This document shows, one piece after another, positions 1 through 6,117 of a DNA stretch of 19,775 nucleotides (the stretch's first letter is position 1; every line of letters begins with the position of its first letter). The notes beneath the pieces were generated by a model. The model did no database searches and was not told the DNA's origin. It saw only the letters and a program-made list of their open reading frames with translations. Location: positions 1 through 19,775 of the forward strand of contig CAYOLQ010000065.1 of assembly GCA_964404825.1 (NCBI GenBank). The letters are read 5' to 3'. The position numbers were made by a program, and so were the translations under genes. Source of the stretch: JACJXF01 sp964404825 (GTDB taxonomy: Bacteria > Bacteroidota > Bacteroidia > Bacteroidales > GCA-2748055).

Positions 1-9
1 TGCAATATT

Positions 10-17
10 TATCTTTG
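10..17 (+). promoter_or_regulatory. Putative -7 promoter element (TATCTTTG)
   Basis: TATCTTTG matches the Bacteroidota housekeeping -7 consensus TAnnTTTG. The matching -33 element would fall outside the left edge, so the promoter cannot be confirmed. It would start transcription near position 24 and leave about a 90-base leader before the gene at 115, holding the hairpin at 57-80. Confidence 0.4.
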
Positions 18-56
18 CAAAGATCATTGCGTTCAGTACAACTCTCTCTTTATTCT

Positions 57-80
57 CAAACCTCACTCTTGTGAGATTTG
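57..80. other. Inverted repeat / leader hairpin
   Basis: Left arm CAAACCTCAC (57-66) and right arm GTGAGATTTG (71-80) pair over nine of ten positions (one C/A mismatch) around the four-base loop TCTT. It sits between the putative promoter and the start codon at 115. It could be a leader hairpin or an operator. It lacks a following T run, so it is not a typical terminator. Confidence 0.35.
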
Positions 81-114
81 ATTGCTCCGTTCCCGGGATA
101 AATAATACAACAAA

Positions 115-588
115 ATGAAAACCGCATCCATAAAAGTTCTGAATCAGGAGTTGCATTTGCGCAACCCGGGGGAACTTCTGGAACTTTGTTTACGATTGTC
201 GAAATTCAAAAAGGAGAATAAGGAGCTTTTAACATACCTTTTGTTTGAAGCATTTGATGAAGAGTCATACATTAAGGGTGTTAAAGAAGAAATCGATAAT
301 CAATTTGAGCTAATAAACCGAAAAAGTCCTTTCCATATCCGAAAAAGCATACGAAGAATTTTACTCAGCACGAAGAAGTACATCCGCTACTCTCAGGTGA
401 AACAAACGGAGGTTGAGCTTTTGATATATTTCTGTGCAAAATTGAAAAAACTTTCTCCTTCTATTCATAGTTATCCGGCTTTGCTAAATCTTTACCTCCG
501 GCAGGTAATTGATATTTCCAAGAAAGTGTCACTTTTACATGAGGATTTGCAATTTGATTACAGAAGTTATCTGGATGAATTGAAATAA
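115..588 (+). CDS. Conserved-looking hypothetical protein, all-helical, 157 aa
   Basis: I do not recognise the family. The protein is soluble, Lys- and Leu-rich and predicted to be mostly helical, with no signal peptide and no membrane segment. The N-terminal 35 residues carry several LxLR/LxxxL stretches, and the middle (around residues 70-95) is strongly basic. The ATG at 115 follows an AT-rich Bacteroidota-type leader (acaacaaaATG) and there is no better start nearby. It ends 11 bases before the convergent toxin gene. The base composition is like that of its neighbours. The open frame, ordinary amino-acid composition and upstream -7 element support a real gene; the function is unknown. Confidence 0.7.
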   Translation: MKTASIKVLNQELHLRNPGELLELCLRLSKFKKENKELLTYLLFEAFDEESYIKGVKEEIDNQFELINRKSPFHIRKSIRRILLSTKKYIRYSQVKQTEVELLIYFCAKLKKLSPSIHSYPALLNLYLRQVIDISKKVSLLHEDLQFDYRSYLDELK

Positions 589-599
589 AGATACCTGAT

Positions 600-905
600 T
601 TACTTTAATTTACTTTTCCTTGATAGCTGGGCTGTATGAAACACCCTTAGAATGTCAAGCTGAAGACCGCTTTTTATTCTACAGATAATCCTGTAATTGT
701 CAGAAATTATTTCCCTCAGTTTCTTTTGATTGAACTCAGGAACTATCCTAACTATATAAGGATTTTCAGCGATTACCTGAACTCTGATATATATTTTGTT
801 TACCGTTATTGTCGCATAACGTGAAGAATCTTCGGAAATGTACCCAATAATTTCCTTTAAATCTCCTATTGATATTTCAGTCTTTGTTTTTTGACCATAT
901 ATCAA
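600..905 (-). CDS. RelE/ParE-family toxin (type II TA), pair B
   Basis: A small protein of about 101 aa with the ParE/RelE fold pattern: an N-terminal helix pair (SIGDLKEIIGYIS), a central strand NPYIVRIVPEF, then REIISDNYRIICRI and the typical ending ILRVFHTAQL. Toxins of this superfamily either cleave ribosome-bound mRNA (RelE) or inhibit gyrase (ParE); sequence alone does not decide which. The only plausible start is TTG at 905-903, because an in-frame stop lies at 917-915. The gene overlaps the 3' end of its antitoxin (877-1068) by 29 bases, as is usual for translationally coupled TA pairs, and it is the last gene of a four-gene TA cluster. Confidence 0.8.
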   Translation of the reverse strand: MIYGQKTKTEISIGDLKEIIGYISEDSSRYATITVNKIYIRVQVIAENPYIVRIVPEFNQKKLREIISDNYRIICRIKSGLQLDILRVFHTAQLSRKSKLK

Positions 906-1068
906 TGATTGTTTTTAAATCTTCATTAGAAACAACCTTTCCTGCTTCGGACTGCTTAAATCCTTCCTCGATCTTCTCCATCAGAATCAAATGACCAATT
1001 AATTCATCAATTGTAAATGAGTCAGGCAGACTTTTAATTGACTTGTTTAATTTATCTCTGGTAAGCAA
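877..1068 (-). CDS. Antitoxin of TA pair B, 63 aa
   Basis: A short acidic/amphipathic protein with the pattern SLPDSFTIDELIGHLILMEKIEEG followed by a segment containing GKVVSNEDLK, which resembles Bacteroidota antitoxins that accompany RelE/ParE toxins (a leucine-rich DELI helix, an EKIEEG segment and a C-terminal toxin-binding tail). No DNA-binding domain is evident, so autoregulation may depend on the other antitoxin. The start is TTG at 1068-1066; the upstream in-frame stop at 1080-1078 leaves no ATG. It begins 5 bases after the stop of the preceding toxin-type gene and overlaps its own toxin by 29 bases. Confidence 0.72.
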   Translation of the reverse strand: MLTRDKLNKSIKSLPDSFTIDELIGHLILMEKIEEGFKQSEAGKVVSNEDLKTIIDIWSKNKD

Positions 1069-1073
1069 AATGG

Positions 1074-1401
1074 TTATTTATTTTTTGCACTTCTTATTTT
1101 CGCAGGATGCTGGCTTGTGTGAAAAACATCTGCAATTATCAAGCATTCGTCAGTTACTTCATAAATAATCTTGTAACTCCATTTTGAAACCGATCTGAAA
1201 TTTTCAGGTTCATTTGCTAAATATTCTTCTCTGGAATATTTTTCAGGGAAATCGTTCAAGCTACCAGCAAGCTCAACCAAACTTTTCTTAACATGTCGTG
1301 CATTAATTATGGAATCTTTAGCAATAAAATTATAAATATTGTCCAGATTTTCTTTTGCTTTTTTGTCCCAGCGTATTAGGAAGCTTCTTAGCTTTTACCA
1401 A
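1074..1401 (-). pseudogene. RelE/ParE-family toxin of pair A, apparently frameshifted near its N-terminus
   Basis: The frame 1391-1074 encodes a complete toxin-like body: FLIRWDKKAKENLDNIYNF, then AKDSIINARHVKKSL, WSYKIIYEV and the ending CLIIADVFHTSQHP. No ATG/GTG/TTG precedes this body in that frame; the first is an internal TTG at 1280. In the next frame a TTG at 1401 overlaps the antitoxin's TGGTAA end and reads MVKAKKL. Removing one base near 1380-1383 (CTTCC) joins it to LIRWDKKAKENL and gives a normal toxin of about 108 aa. So this is either a degenerate toxin, a sequencing or assembly indel, or a gene expressed only from the internal TTG (68 aa, 1280-1074). Its family assignment is firmer than its activity. 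Confidence 0.75.
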
Positions 1402-1640
1402 TTTCTTATCTCCTTCTCAACCTCCTCATGAGTTGTGAAATCACCATCTTTTACCCGTTTCGAGGCTGTTTTAACCCTATTTTTAAGGTCTTTCAATGAA
1501 ATTGGCGAACCATCAATATTATAACCTGCAATTTCGGATTTCTTATATTCTTTACTCATTGCATGCATCATTTTCAAAAAAGTATCATCCGCCTGGTCGA
1601 TATAGTTATGAAGCTCTTTTCTTAATTCCGCGCCACTCAT
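1395..1640 (-). CDS. Antitoxin of TA pair A, 81 aa
   Basis: The protein MSGAELRKELHNYIDQADD... followed by FLKMMHAMSKEY, GYNIDGSPIS and DGDFTTHEEVEKEIRNW matches a common Bacteroidota antitoxin type: an N-terminal helix on residual kinase-like spacing, a YxxDGxPI(S/T) turn and a C-terminal HEEVEKE tail that contacts the toxin. I start it at the ATG at 1640-1638. The longer frame begins with a TTG at 1658 that lies inside the -7 promoter element (1663-1656), so it cannot be translated from that promoter. It is the first gene of the tandem TA cluster; its stop TAA (1397-1395) overlaps the putative start of its frameshifted toxin. Confidence 0.78.
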   Translation of the reverse strand: MSGAELRKELHNYIDQADDTFLKMMHAMSKEYKKSEIAGYNIDGSPISLKDLKNRVKTASKRVKDGDFTTHEEVEKEIRNW

Positions 1641-1655
1641 GGTTTTGTTTTTTGT

Positions 1656-1687
1656 CAAAGGTATTGAGAATCAAAATAATTGTCAAA
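1656..1687 (-). promoter_or_regulatory. Bacteroidota promoter for the TA cluster (TTTG-N20-TACCTTTG)
   Basis: On the minus strand TTTG (1687-1684) is separated by 20 bases from TACCTTTG (1663-1656), matching the consensus TTTG-N19-21-TAnnTTTG. Transcription would begin near 1650, leaving a leader of about ten bases before the ATG at 1640. This fixes the antitoxin start. Confidence 0.7.
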
Positions 1688-1798
1688 TTTATTAGTTCTC
1701 GTCAGTTTCAAGCTCAGCTATATATTCTTTAAGCTTGATAAGGCTTTTGTTTATCTCAGTCCGATTTACATTATCTGTAATAAGAATAACTATTAATA

Positions 1799-1939
1799 CT
1801 ATTGTATAATAATCTTTTCATTATAAATCCAGCTATCAGTTTTTATCATAACAAAAGATAATCCCTGAGGAAATGAGGAAAAATCAATTACATCCGACAA
1901 TTCCTTAATTGTTTTCTCATGCACCAATCTTCCATAGTT
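1799..1939 (-). pseudogene. Remnant of a type IX secretion C-terminal sorting domain
   Basis: A 46-codon open stretch reads YGRLVHEKTIKELSDVIDF, then SSFPQGLSFVMIKTDSW and NEKIIIQ before a TAG stop. This matches the end of type A T9SS sorting domains (G-x-hydrophobic-strand, D-x-S-x-(L/F)-P-x-G-x-(Y/S)-(F/V)-x-hydrophobic, then KI-hydrophobic). It has no start codon and no upstream cargo protein: it is preceded in frame by TGA (1942-1940) and TAA (1945-1943), the latter being the stop of the beta-barrel gene. I read it as a decayed 3' end of a secreted-protein gene or the scar of a recombination event. It is not expressed as a protein on its own. Confidence 0.6.
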
Positions 1940-1942
1940 TCA

Positions 1943-2623
1943 TTACAAATACAAAACTAGTCCGAACTCCCAGTTCTCAGGGTTCAGACTAAAATCAAAT
2001 TCAGTAGTACGAATCGGGGCAGTGTAGCCACCATTATCTTCCTTGACTGTGGCACGAAAGACGTTGAAATTGGATTGTATCCCGAGATTTTTTGTTAGCA
2101 TAAACTGAATCAGAGGTGAAAAAGATGCCTGCAGAAATTTTGTTCCATAAGTCATTTTCGATCCGCTGTATGATGATCCACTTTGATTCAGGTCTTCGAT
2201 TTGATTTCCTTCCATTCCGAAGAGTATACTGTTATTTACACCCAGAATAAACCTTTCACCTGCTTCCCTCTGGTAAATAAAAAAGACTGATGGTGCGAGT
2301 TTTCTTTCCAGGATACCCAGGTCGCTCCATCCTGTTGGCTGATAAGGTAAGTTAATGCGTGAAAACGAACGTGTTTTGGATTGTTCAAAACTAAAACCAA
2401 AGCCGACAATCATATTCTTATTTAAAAAGAAACCGAAGTCCGGACTAAATCCAAAAGATATTTTTGTACTAGCCGGCAAGGTAGAGTTAGGAAAATATAC
2501 TGATTTTCTGAGTGAGCAATTCACATTCCCGGAAATATAAAATTTCTTCGCGTCGGCTTGTGCGAGTATGTTGTTTGCTATAAGAAGGAAGAAAATAACC
2601 TTTATTACAAATTTACTTTTCAT
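1943..2623 (-). CDS. Outer-membrane beta-barrel protein (porin-like), 226 aa
   Basis: An N-terminal signal peptide (MKSKFVIKVIFFLLIANNILAQ, cleavage after A-Q-A around residue 22-24) precedes a chain of alternating amphipathic strands rich in aromatic residues and glycine, such as FSFGFSPDFGFFLNKNMIV (read from about residue 55) and later WEFGLVLYL at the very C-terminus. The closing strand with terminal leucine and the size of about 200 residues suit an eight-stranded outer-membrane barrel of the Bacteroidota OmpX/porin-like group. No plug or peptidoglycan-binding domain is present. The ATG at 2623 lies 14 bases after the stop of the lipoprotein gene, so the two are probably co-transcribed. 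Substrate or structural role is unknown. Confidence 0.72.
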   Translation of the reverse strand: MKSKFVIKVIFFLLIANNILAQADAKKFYISGNVNCSLRKSVYFPNSTLPASTKISFGFSPDFGFFLNKNMIVGFGFSFEQSKTRSFSRINLPYQPTGWSDLGILERKLAPSVFFIYQREAGERFILGVNNSILFGMEGNQIEDLNQSGSSYSGSKMTYGTKFLQASFSPLIQFMLTKNLGIQSNFNVFRATVKEDNGGYTAPIRTTEFDFSLNPENWEFGLVLYL

Positions 2624-2637
2624 AATAACTCCCAGAA

Positions 2638-3294
2638 TTAACTCCCGCTTATCTTAATATCTGCCGGAACCTCAAAGGTCTCTGCGGGAATGGCCGGATT
2701 CTCCTCAAACGACTCACCCACGAGCAACATTTTAGTGGAACCTACCATTACATCCATTTTTAATGCAATACCTTTATATACCAAAAAATTCCCCTTCATC
2801 CGCATTTTTTCATAATCAATGCTCATTTTATCACAAGTTCTTCCTAAGAATTCTTCTTTACCTTCTTTTTTCAGCTTCATTTCCGTTATCATTTCTTCTG
2901 TAAGATTCTGAAAATCGATACTGGCATTGTACATCGGATTTGCAGGACTCTTTGTTCCGATTCTGTTTGTCAAATCAAGATTGTACATGAACCCATCCCT
3001 GGTCAGGGTTGCAGAATGAACCTGCACGCCCATCATTTCCATAGTTATATCATTAATTTCCTTCTGACCATAATCGTCGAATGAGGTAGTTTGTTTGGCG
3101 TCCATACCCATCATCTGGGTTTTGTACACAACAATGCCCGATTTGATACCATATTTACCTTTGGGAGTGCCAATGGTTGTTTGCGTTGTTTCTCCGGGAA
3201 CGAAGCTCTCACTTGTAGCTGTTTTTTCTGTTTGATTCTGACATGCCGCCAGTGTTAACAAAACGATGAATAAACCTGATGCTGTTCTTCTCAT
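2638..3294 (-). CDS. Lipoprotein of unknown function (DUF4412-like), 218 aa
   Basis: The N-terminus MRRTASGLFIVLLTLAACQN is a lipoprotein signal with lipobox LAAC, so Cys18 is predicted to be lipidated. The mature part is a repeated beta-strand fold with methionine-rich turns (TQMMGMDAKQTT, DITMEMMGVQVH) and a Cys near the middle (GRTCDKMSIDYEKM), resembling the DUF4412-type periplasmic/outer-membrane proteins; that family match is from memory. It is the first gene of a two-gene operon with the barrel protein. The upstream 373-bp divergent region shows no clear TAnnTTTG element on this strand. No enzymatic motif is seen. Confidence 0.68.
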   Translation of the reverse strand: MRRTASGLFIVLLTLAACQNQTEKTATSESFVPGETTQTTIGTPKGKYGIKSGIVVYKTQMMGMDAKQTTSFDDYGQKEINDITMEMMGVQVHSATLTRDGFMYNLDLTNRIGTKSPANPMYNASIDFQNLTEEMITEMKLKKEGKEEFLGRTCDKMSIDYEKMRMKGNFLVYKGIALKMDVMVGSTKMLLVGESFEENPAIPAETFEVPADIKISGS

Positions 3295-3667
3295 AATTAA
3301 TTTTTTAATTGGTTAAAACTGAAACTTTTTATGTAATTTTTTTAGTGTGTTTTAATTATTATTTCTGTGCCTTTATAATCACCAGTCAAAAATTCCTGAT
3401 TACCTGATTCAAATTGTGTATTCCGGGAGTTCATTATAATTATTTTTAAATATACAAAAATTGATTCGAAAATTCCTCAGCCTATCTGCTGTTTTTCAAA
3501 CTGTCCATATCCGTACACTACCTGTCTCAAAACGGTCAATTTTAACAAATCTTTACGTTTCAAATCATAAGACCATATTGCGTAATTATCTATTTTACAT
3601 ATAATTACAACGATTGGCACAGATCATGAAATAACCATTTTAAATAAACTAACTTAATACCAATGCC
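3295..3667. other. Divergent intergenic region, AT-rich
   Basis: 373 bases lie between the minus-strand lipoprotein gene and the plus-strand secreted protein. It must hold both promoters but I find no full TAnnTTTG match. The nearest on the plus strand is TACGTTTC (3554-3561), with no -33 partner. No RNA gene or coding frame is apparent. Confidence 0.5.
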
Positions 3668-4114
3668 ATGAAAAAATCAATTCTTATTTTGGCTTTAATA
3701 CTGTTTGGTTTTGTAGCCAATGCAATGGTAGGAGAAAAAAACCTCAGTTACGTAAAGACCGGAAATGAAGTGTATTTCGGTCAGGATCTGAAAATGGGAC
3801 TCTTTAATTTTAAAGTTATTGATTCTGAAGGAACTGTTACCAAAATCCCTAACCGGGATGTTGTGGCTTATACCCACAATTCCCGTACGTATGAATACCT
3901 TCCGGTGATGTGTAAAACTAACGGTATCGAATGTTATGCAATGATGGAGCTGATTAAAGTCAAATCCGGACTAAACCTTTACCGTTACACCGGTTTCGAC
4001 GGCAGAAATCAAAAATATGAGTATTTTATTTTTAAAAATGGTGAATTTCATCTGAGAATTGATCAACAGAATGCCAAAACTGTACTTCCCTTCTTTGGCA
4101 TCAAAGTGGTTTAG
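3668..4114 (+). CDS. Secreted hypothetical protein, 148 aa
   Basis: A Sec signal peptide (MKKSILILALILFGFVANA, cleavage after ANA at residue 19) precedes about 125 residues of predicted beta structure. Visible landmarks are two cysteines close together (VMCKTNGIECYAMMEL) that may form a disulfide, and a tyrosine-rich segment (GLNLYRYTGFDGRNQKYEYF). I do not recognise the family. The ATG at 3668 begins exactly at the signal peptide. The gene stands alone on the plus strand between a divergent lipoprotein gene and a convergent protease gene, and ends just before a strong terminator. The protein is likely periplasmic or outer-membrane associated. Confidence 0.72.
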   Translation: MKKSILILALILFGFVANAMVGEKNLSYVKTGNEVYFGQDLKMGLFNFKVIDSEGTVTKIPNRDVVAYTHNSRTYEYLPVMCKTNGIECYAMMELIKVKSGLNLYRYTGFDGRNQKYEYFIFKNGEFHLRIDQQNAKTVLPFFGIKVV

Positions 4115-4162
4115 GAAGTTCTATATATCTCATCCGGAAAATGTTACTCTCCGGATTACAAG

Positions 4163-4197
4163 AAAAGGTTCCGGGATCTGTAATTCCGGAACCTTTT
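4163..4197. terminator. Bidirectional intrinsic terminator
   Basis: A perfect 12-bp stem, AAAAGGTTCCGG (4163-4174) with CCGGAACCTTTT (4186-4197), encloses an 11-base loop and is flanked by an A run on the left and a T-rich stretch (attttttct) on the right. It serves the convergent genes ending at 4114 (+) and 4196 (-); the stop codon of the minus gene overlaps the stem. A smaller 7-bp hairpin (4132-4138 with 4150-4156) precedes it. Confidence 0.85.
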
Positions 4198-4723
4198 ATT
4201 TTTTCTCAATTTCCTGTCTGCAATTCTTGCATAGCTCTGCACTTTTCTGATCAATATCCTCAACATATGTGCTCGAAACCATAACACAGGACGGGATATG
4301 GCAGTGCTTTAGCCCAAAAGTATGACCCAGTTCGTGTACCACTTCCTTTTTAAATCTTTCCAGTAGAAGATTATCATCCATTGGCATGCCGTATCTTTCA
4401 TTATTCAGTCTGAAAAGGGATGCTATGCCTGTTTTTCCGTTTAAAAATGCCTGCCCGTAGATAAAGGTCAGAATAGGAATAAACAGGTCAACACGGAAAA
4501 GGCCAATCGTTTTAAGAGCTTGAGAACCATATTTTAAATCAATTTTTTTTAACAGCCGGTTTCCGTCATATTGTTTTCTTGTGGGATCGTAGAATTCCGT
4601 AAGATCAATATGACTTTCTTCAATCCTAACCTGATACCCGTATTCATGACTCACCTTATCAGCAATGCTTTCAAGGAATTTCCTTTCGAAATGCCCGTAT
4701 GATATGAGAGCTATCGCTTTCAC
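4196..4723 (-). CDS. amzA: Archaemetzincin-type zinc metalloprotease (M54)
   Basis: The sequence carries the full archaemetzincin signature: HELGHTFGLKHC at residues 130-141 (zinc ligands H130, H134, H140; catalytic E131), then C146-V-M148 and C165-K-N-C168. The four cysteines C141, C146, C165 and C168 form the second, structural zinc site of the family, and M148 matches the methionine position of the family pattern. No signal peptide or membrane helix is seen, so it is cytosolic. At 175 residues it has the normal length. Physiological substrates are poorly known for the family. Start GTG (4723-4721) overlaps the TGA of the upstream response regulator as GTGA, indicating translational coupling in the kinase-regulator-protease operon. 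It ends inside the bidirectional terminator. Confidence 0.92.
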   Translation of the reverse strand: MKAIALISYGHFERKFLESIADKVSHEYGYQVRIEESHIDLTEFYDPTRKQYDGNRLLKKIDLKYGSQALKTIGLFRVDLFIPILTFIYGQAFLNGKTGIASLFRLNNERYGMPMDDNLLLERFKKEVVHELGHTFGLKHCHIPSCVMVSSTYVEDIDQKSAELCKNCRQEIEKK

Positions 4724-6066
4724 TTCTTCCCCGGCTCCGACAGCCCATATTTCCTGATCTTACTGTAAAGCGTTACCCTGTCGATTTTTAATGCTTGCGC
4801 TGCCCTTGAAATGTTCCATCCGTATTTATTCAGAATCTGAAGAACATGTTTATTTTCGAGGTCATCGAGACTTTCAATACTACTTGTAATGATTTCTTTA
4901 CCCAAAGGAAGGTCTTTTACGGTAATTTCCTTGCCATTGCCAATTACAATAGCCCGCTCAATCATATTTTCAAGTTCCCTGACGTTTCCCGGGAATTCAA
5001 ATTCCTCAAGCCGTTTTAATGCCGTCTTATCAATTTTTATCGTATCTCTGCTCATGGAACTGCAGTATTTCCTTATAAAATAATCCACCAGAAGCGGAAT
5101 ATCTTCAGTTCTTTCTCTCAGCGGAGGGACAAGGATATTAACCACATTCAGCCTATAAAACAAATCTTCCCTGAAGGTACCTATGTCCACCATTTTCTTA
5201 AGATCCCTGTTTGTTGCACAGATAACCCTGAAATCGCTGGATATCTCCTTATTTCCCCCTACCCTGATAAATGTTTTTGATTCGAGAACCCTGAGTAGTT
5301 CAATCTGCATTTTTCCTGAAATCGTAGCAATTTCATCCAGGAAGATTGTTCCTCCATCGGCCATTTCAAACCTTCCTTTGCGGTTGTACATGGCTCCGGT
5401 AAAAGCGCCCTTTTCATGACCGAATAACTCGCTTTCCAGCAGACTTTCGGTCAGTGCGCCGCAATGCACGCTTACAAGAGGAAAATATTTTCTGGGCGAA
5501 TTGGAATGTATTGCTCGTGCAATCAGCTCCTTACCGGTTCCGCTCTCCCCGGTTATAATAACTGATGAATTACTCTGTGCCACGCTCTCTACCTCCTTAA
5601 AAACCTTTTTCATAGCAGAGCTGTTACCTATCAGATCTTCCACATTTTCAAGGGTAGTTACTTTTTCTTTCAGCACTTCATTTTCCGTCTGGAGGGCAAT
5701 TTGCTTGGTAGCGTTCCGTATTAAATGCGATAAATCGTCGGGGTCAAAAGGTTTGGTGATATAGTCGTATGCACCGTCCTTTAGGGCTCTTACAGCCGTG
5801 TCAACAGAGGCAAATGCCGTCATAATGATGACGATTGTGTCATTATGCAGCGATTTAATCCTTCTCTGCATTTCAAGCCCATCCATCCCGGGCATTTTAA
5901 TGTCGGCAAGAACAATATCGAATTTTCTTGTCTCAATAAGCAACAATGCTTTCTTGGCATTTTCTGCGCATTCAACTATGTACCCGTCTTCCAGAAACCA
6001 ACTGTACAAAGAATCTCTGACAGATGCTTCATCGTCAACGATTAAAATGGAAATTTTTCTGGTCAT
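4720..6066 (-). CDS. Sigma-54-dependent response regulator, NtrC family
   Basis: A complete 448-residue three-domain regulator. Receiver domain 1-120: acidic pocket D11/D12, phospho-acceptor D55 (VLADIKMPG), T83 and K105. AAA+ domain about 143-370: Walker A GESGTGKE (173-180), the sigma-54-contacting GAFTGA loop (210-215), Walker B FLDE (232-235) and the R-finger region FREDLFYRL. C-terminal Fis-type helix-turn-helix at about 405-442 (NISRAAQALKIDRVTLYSKI). It activates RNA polymerase containing sigma-54 when phosphorylated by its partner, very likely the kinase encoded 52 bases upstream. All residues needed for ATP hydrolysis and open-complex formation are present. The likely targets (inference) include the redox module at 8164-12741. 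Confidence 0.95.
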   Translation of the reverse strand: MTRKISILIVDDEASVRDSLYSWFLEDGYIVECAENAKKALLLIETRKFDIVLADIKMPGMDGLEMQRRIKSLHNDTIVIIMTAFASVDTAVRALKDGAYDYITKPFDPDDLSHLIRNATKQIALQTENEVLKEKVTTLENVEDLIGNSSAMKKVFKEVESVAQSNSSVIITGESGTGKELIARAIHSNSPRKYFPLVSVHCGALTESLLESELFGHEKGAFTGAMYNRKGRFEMADGGTIFLDEIATISGKMQIELLRVLESKTFIRVGGNKEISSDFRVICATNRDLKKMVDIGTFREDLFYRLNVVNILVPPLRERTEDIPLLVDYFIRKYCSSMSRDTIKIDKTALKRLEEFEFPGNVRELENMIERAIVIGNGKEITVKDLPLGKEIITSSIESLDDLENKHVLQILNKYGWNISRAAQALKIDRVTLYSKIRKYGLSEPGKK

Positions 6067-6117
6067 TTTATTTTTCTTTCTTTAATGTAGCGGGATCCGA
6101 TTCAAAGATACCTGAAC

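Noticed and set aside
1641..1658. TTG start of antitoxin A at 1658
   Set aside because: It lies inside the -7 promoter element, so it would not be transcribed.
1692..1817. Open stretch on the minus strand ending KLKEYIAELETDEN
   Set aside because: It has no ATG, GTG or TTG start, and a TGA lies directly upstream. I could not link it to a family with confidence.
3611..3629. TTGGCAC followed at sigma-54 spacing upstream of the secreted protein gene at 3668
   Set aside because: The -12 position reads TGA, not GC, and TTGGCAC also occurs in coding DNA (near 14528), as often as chance would allow.
4889..6085. Several plus-strand open frames across the response regulator gene
   Set aside because: They are antisense shadows: no signal, start context or family resemblance, while the minus-strand gene is complete and conserved.
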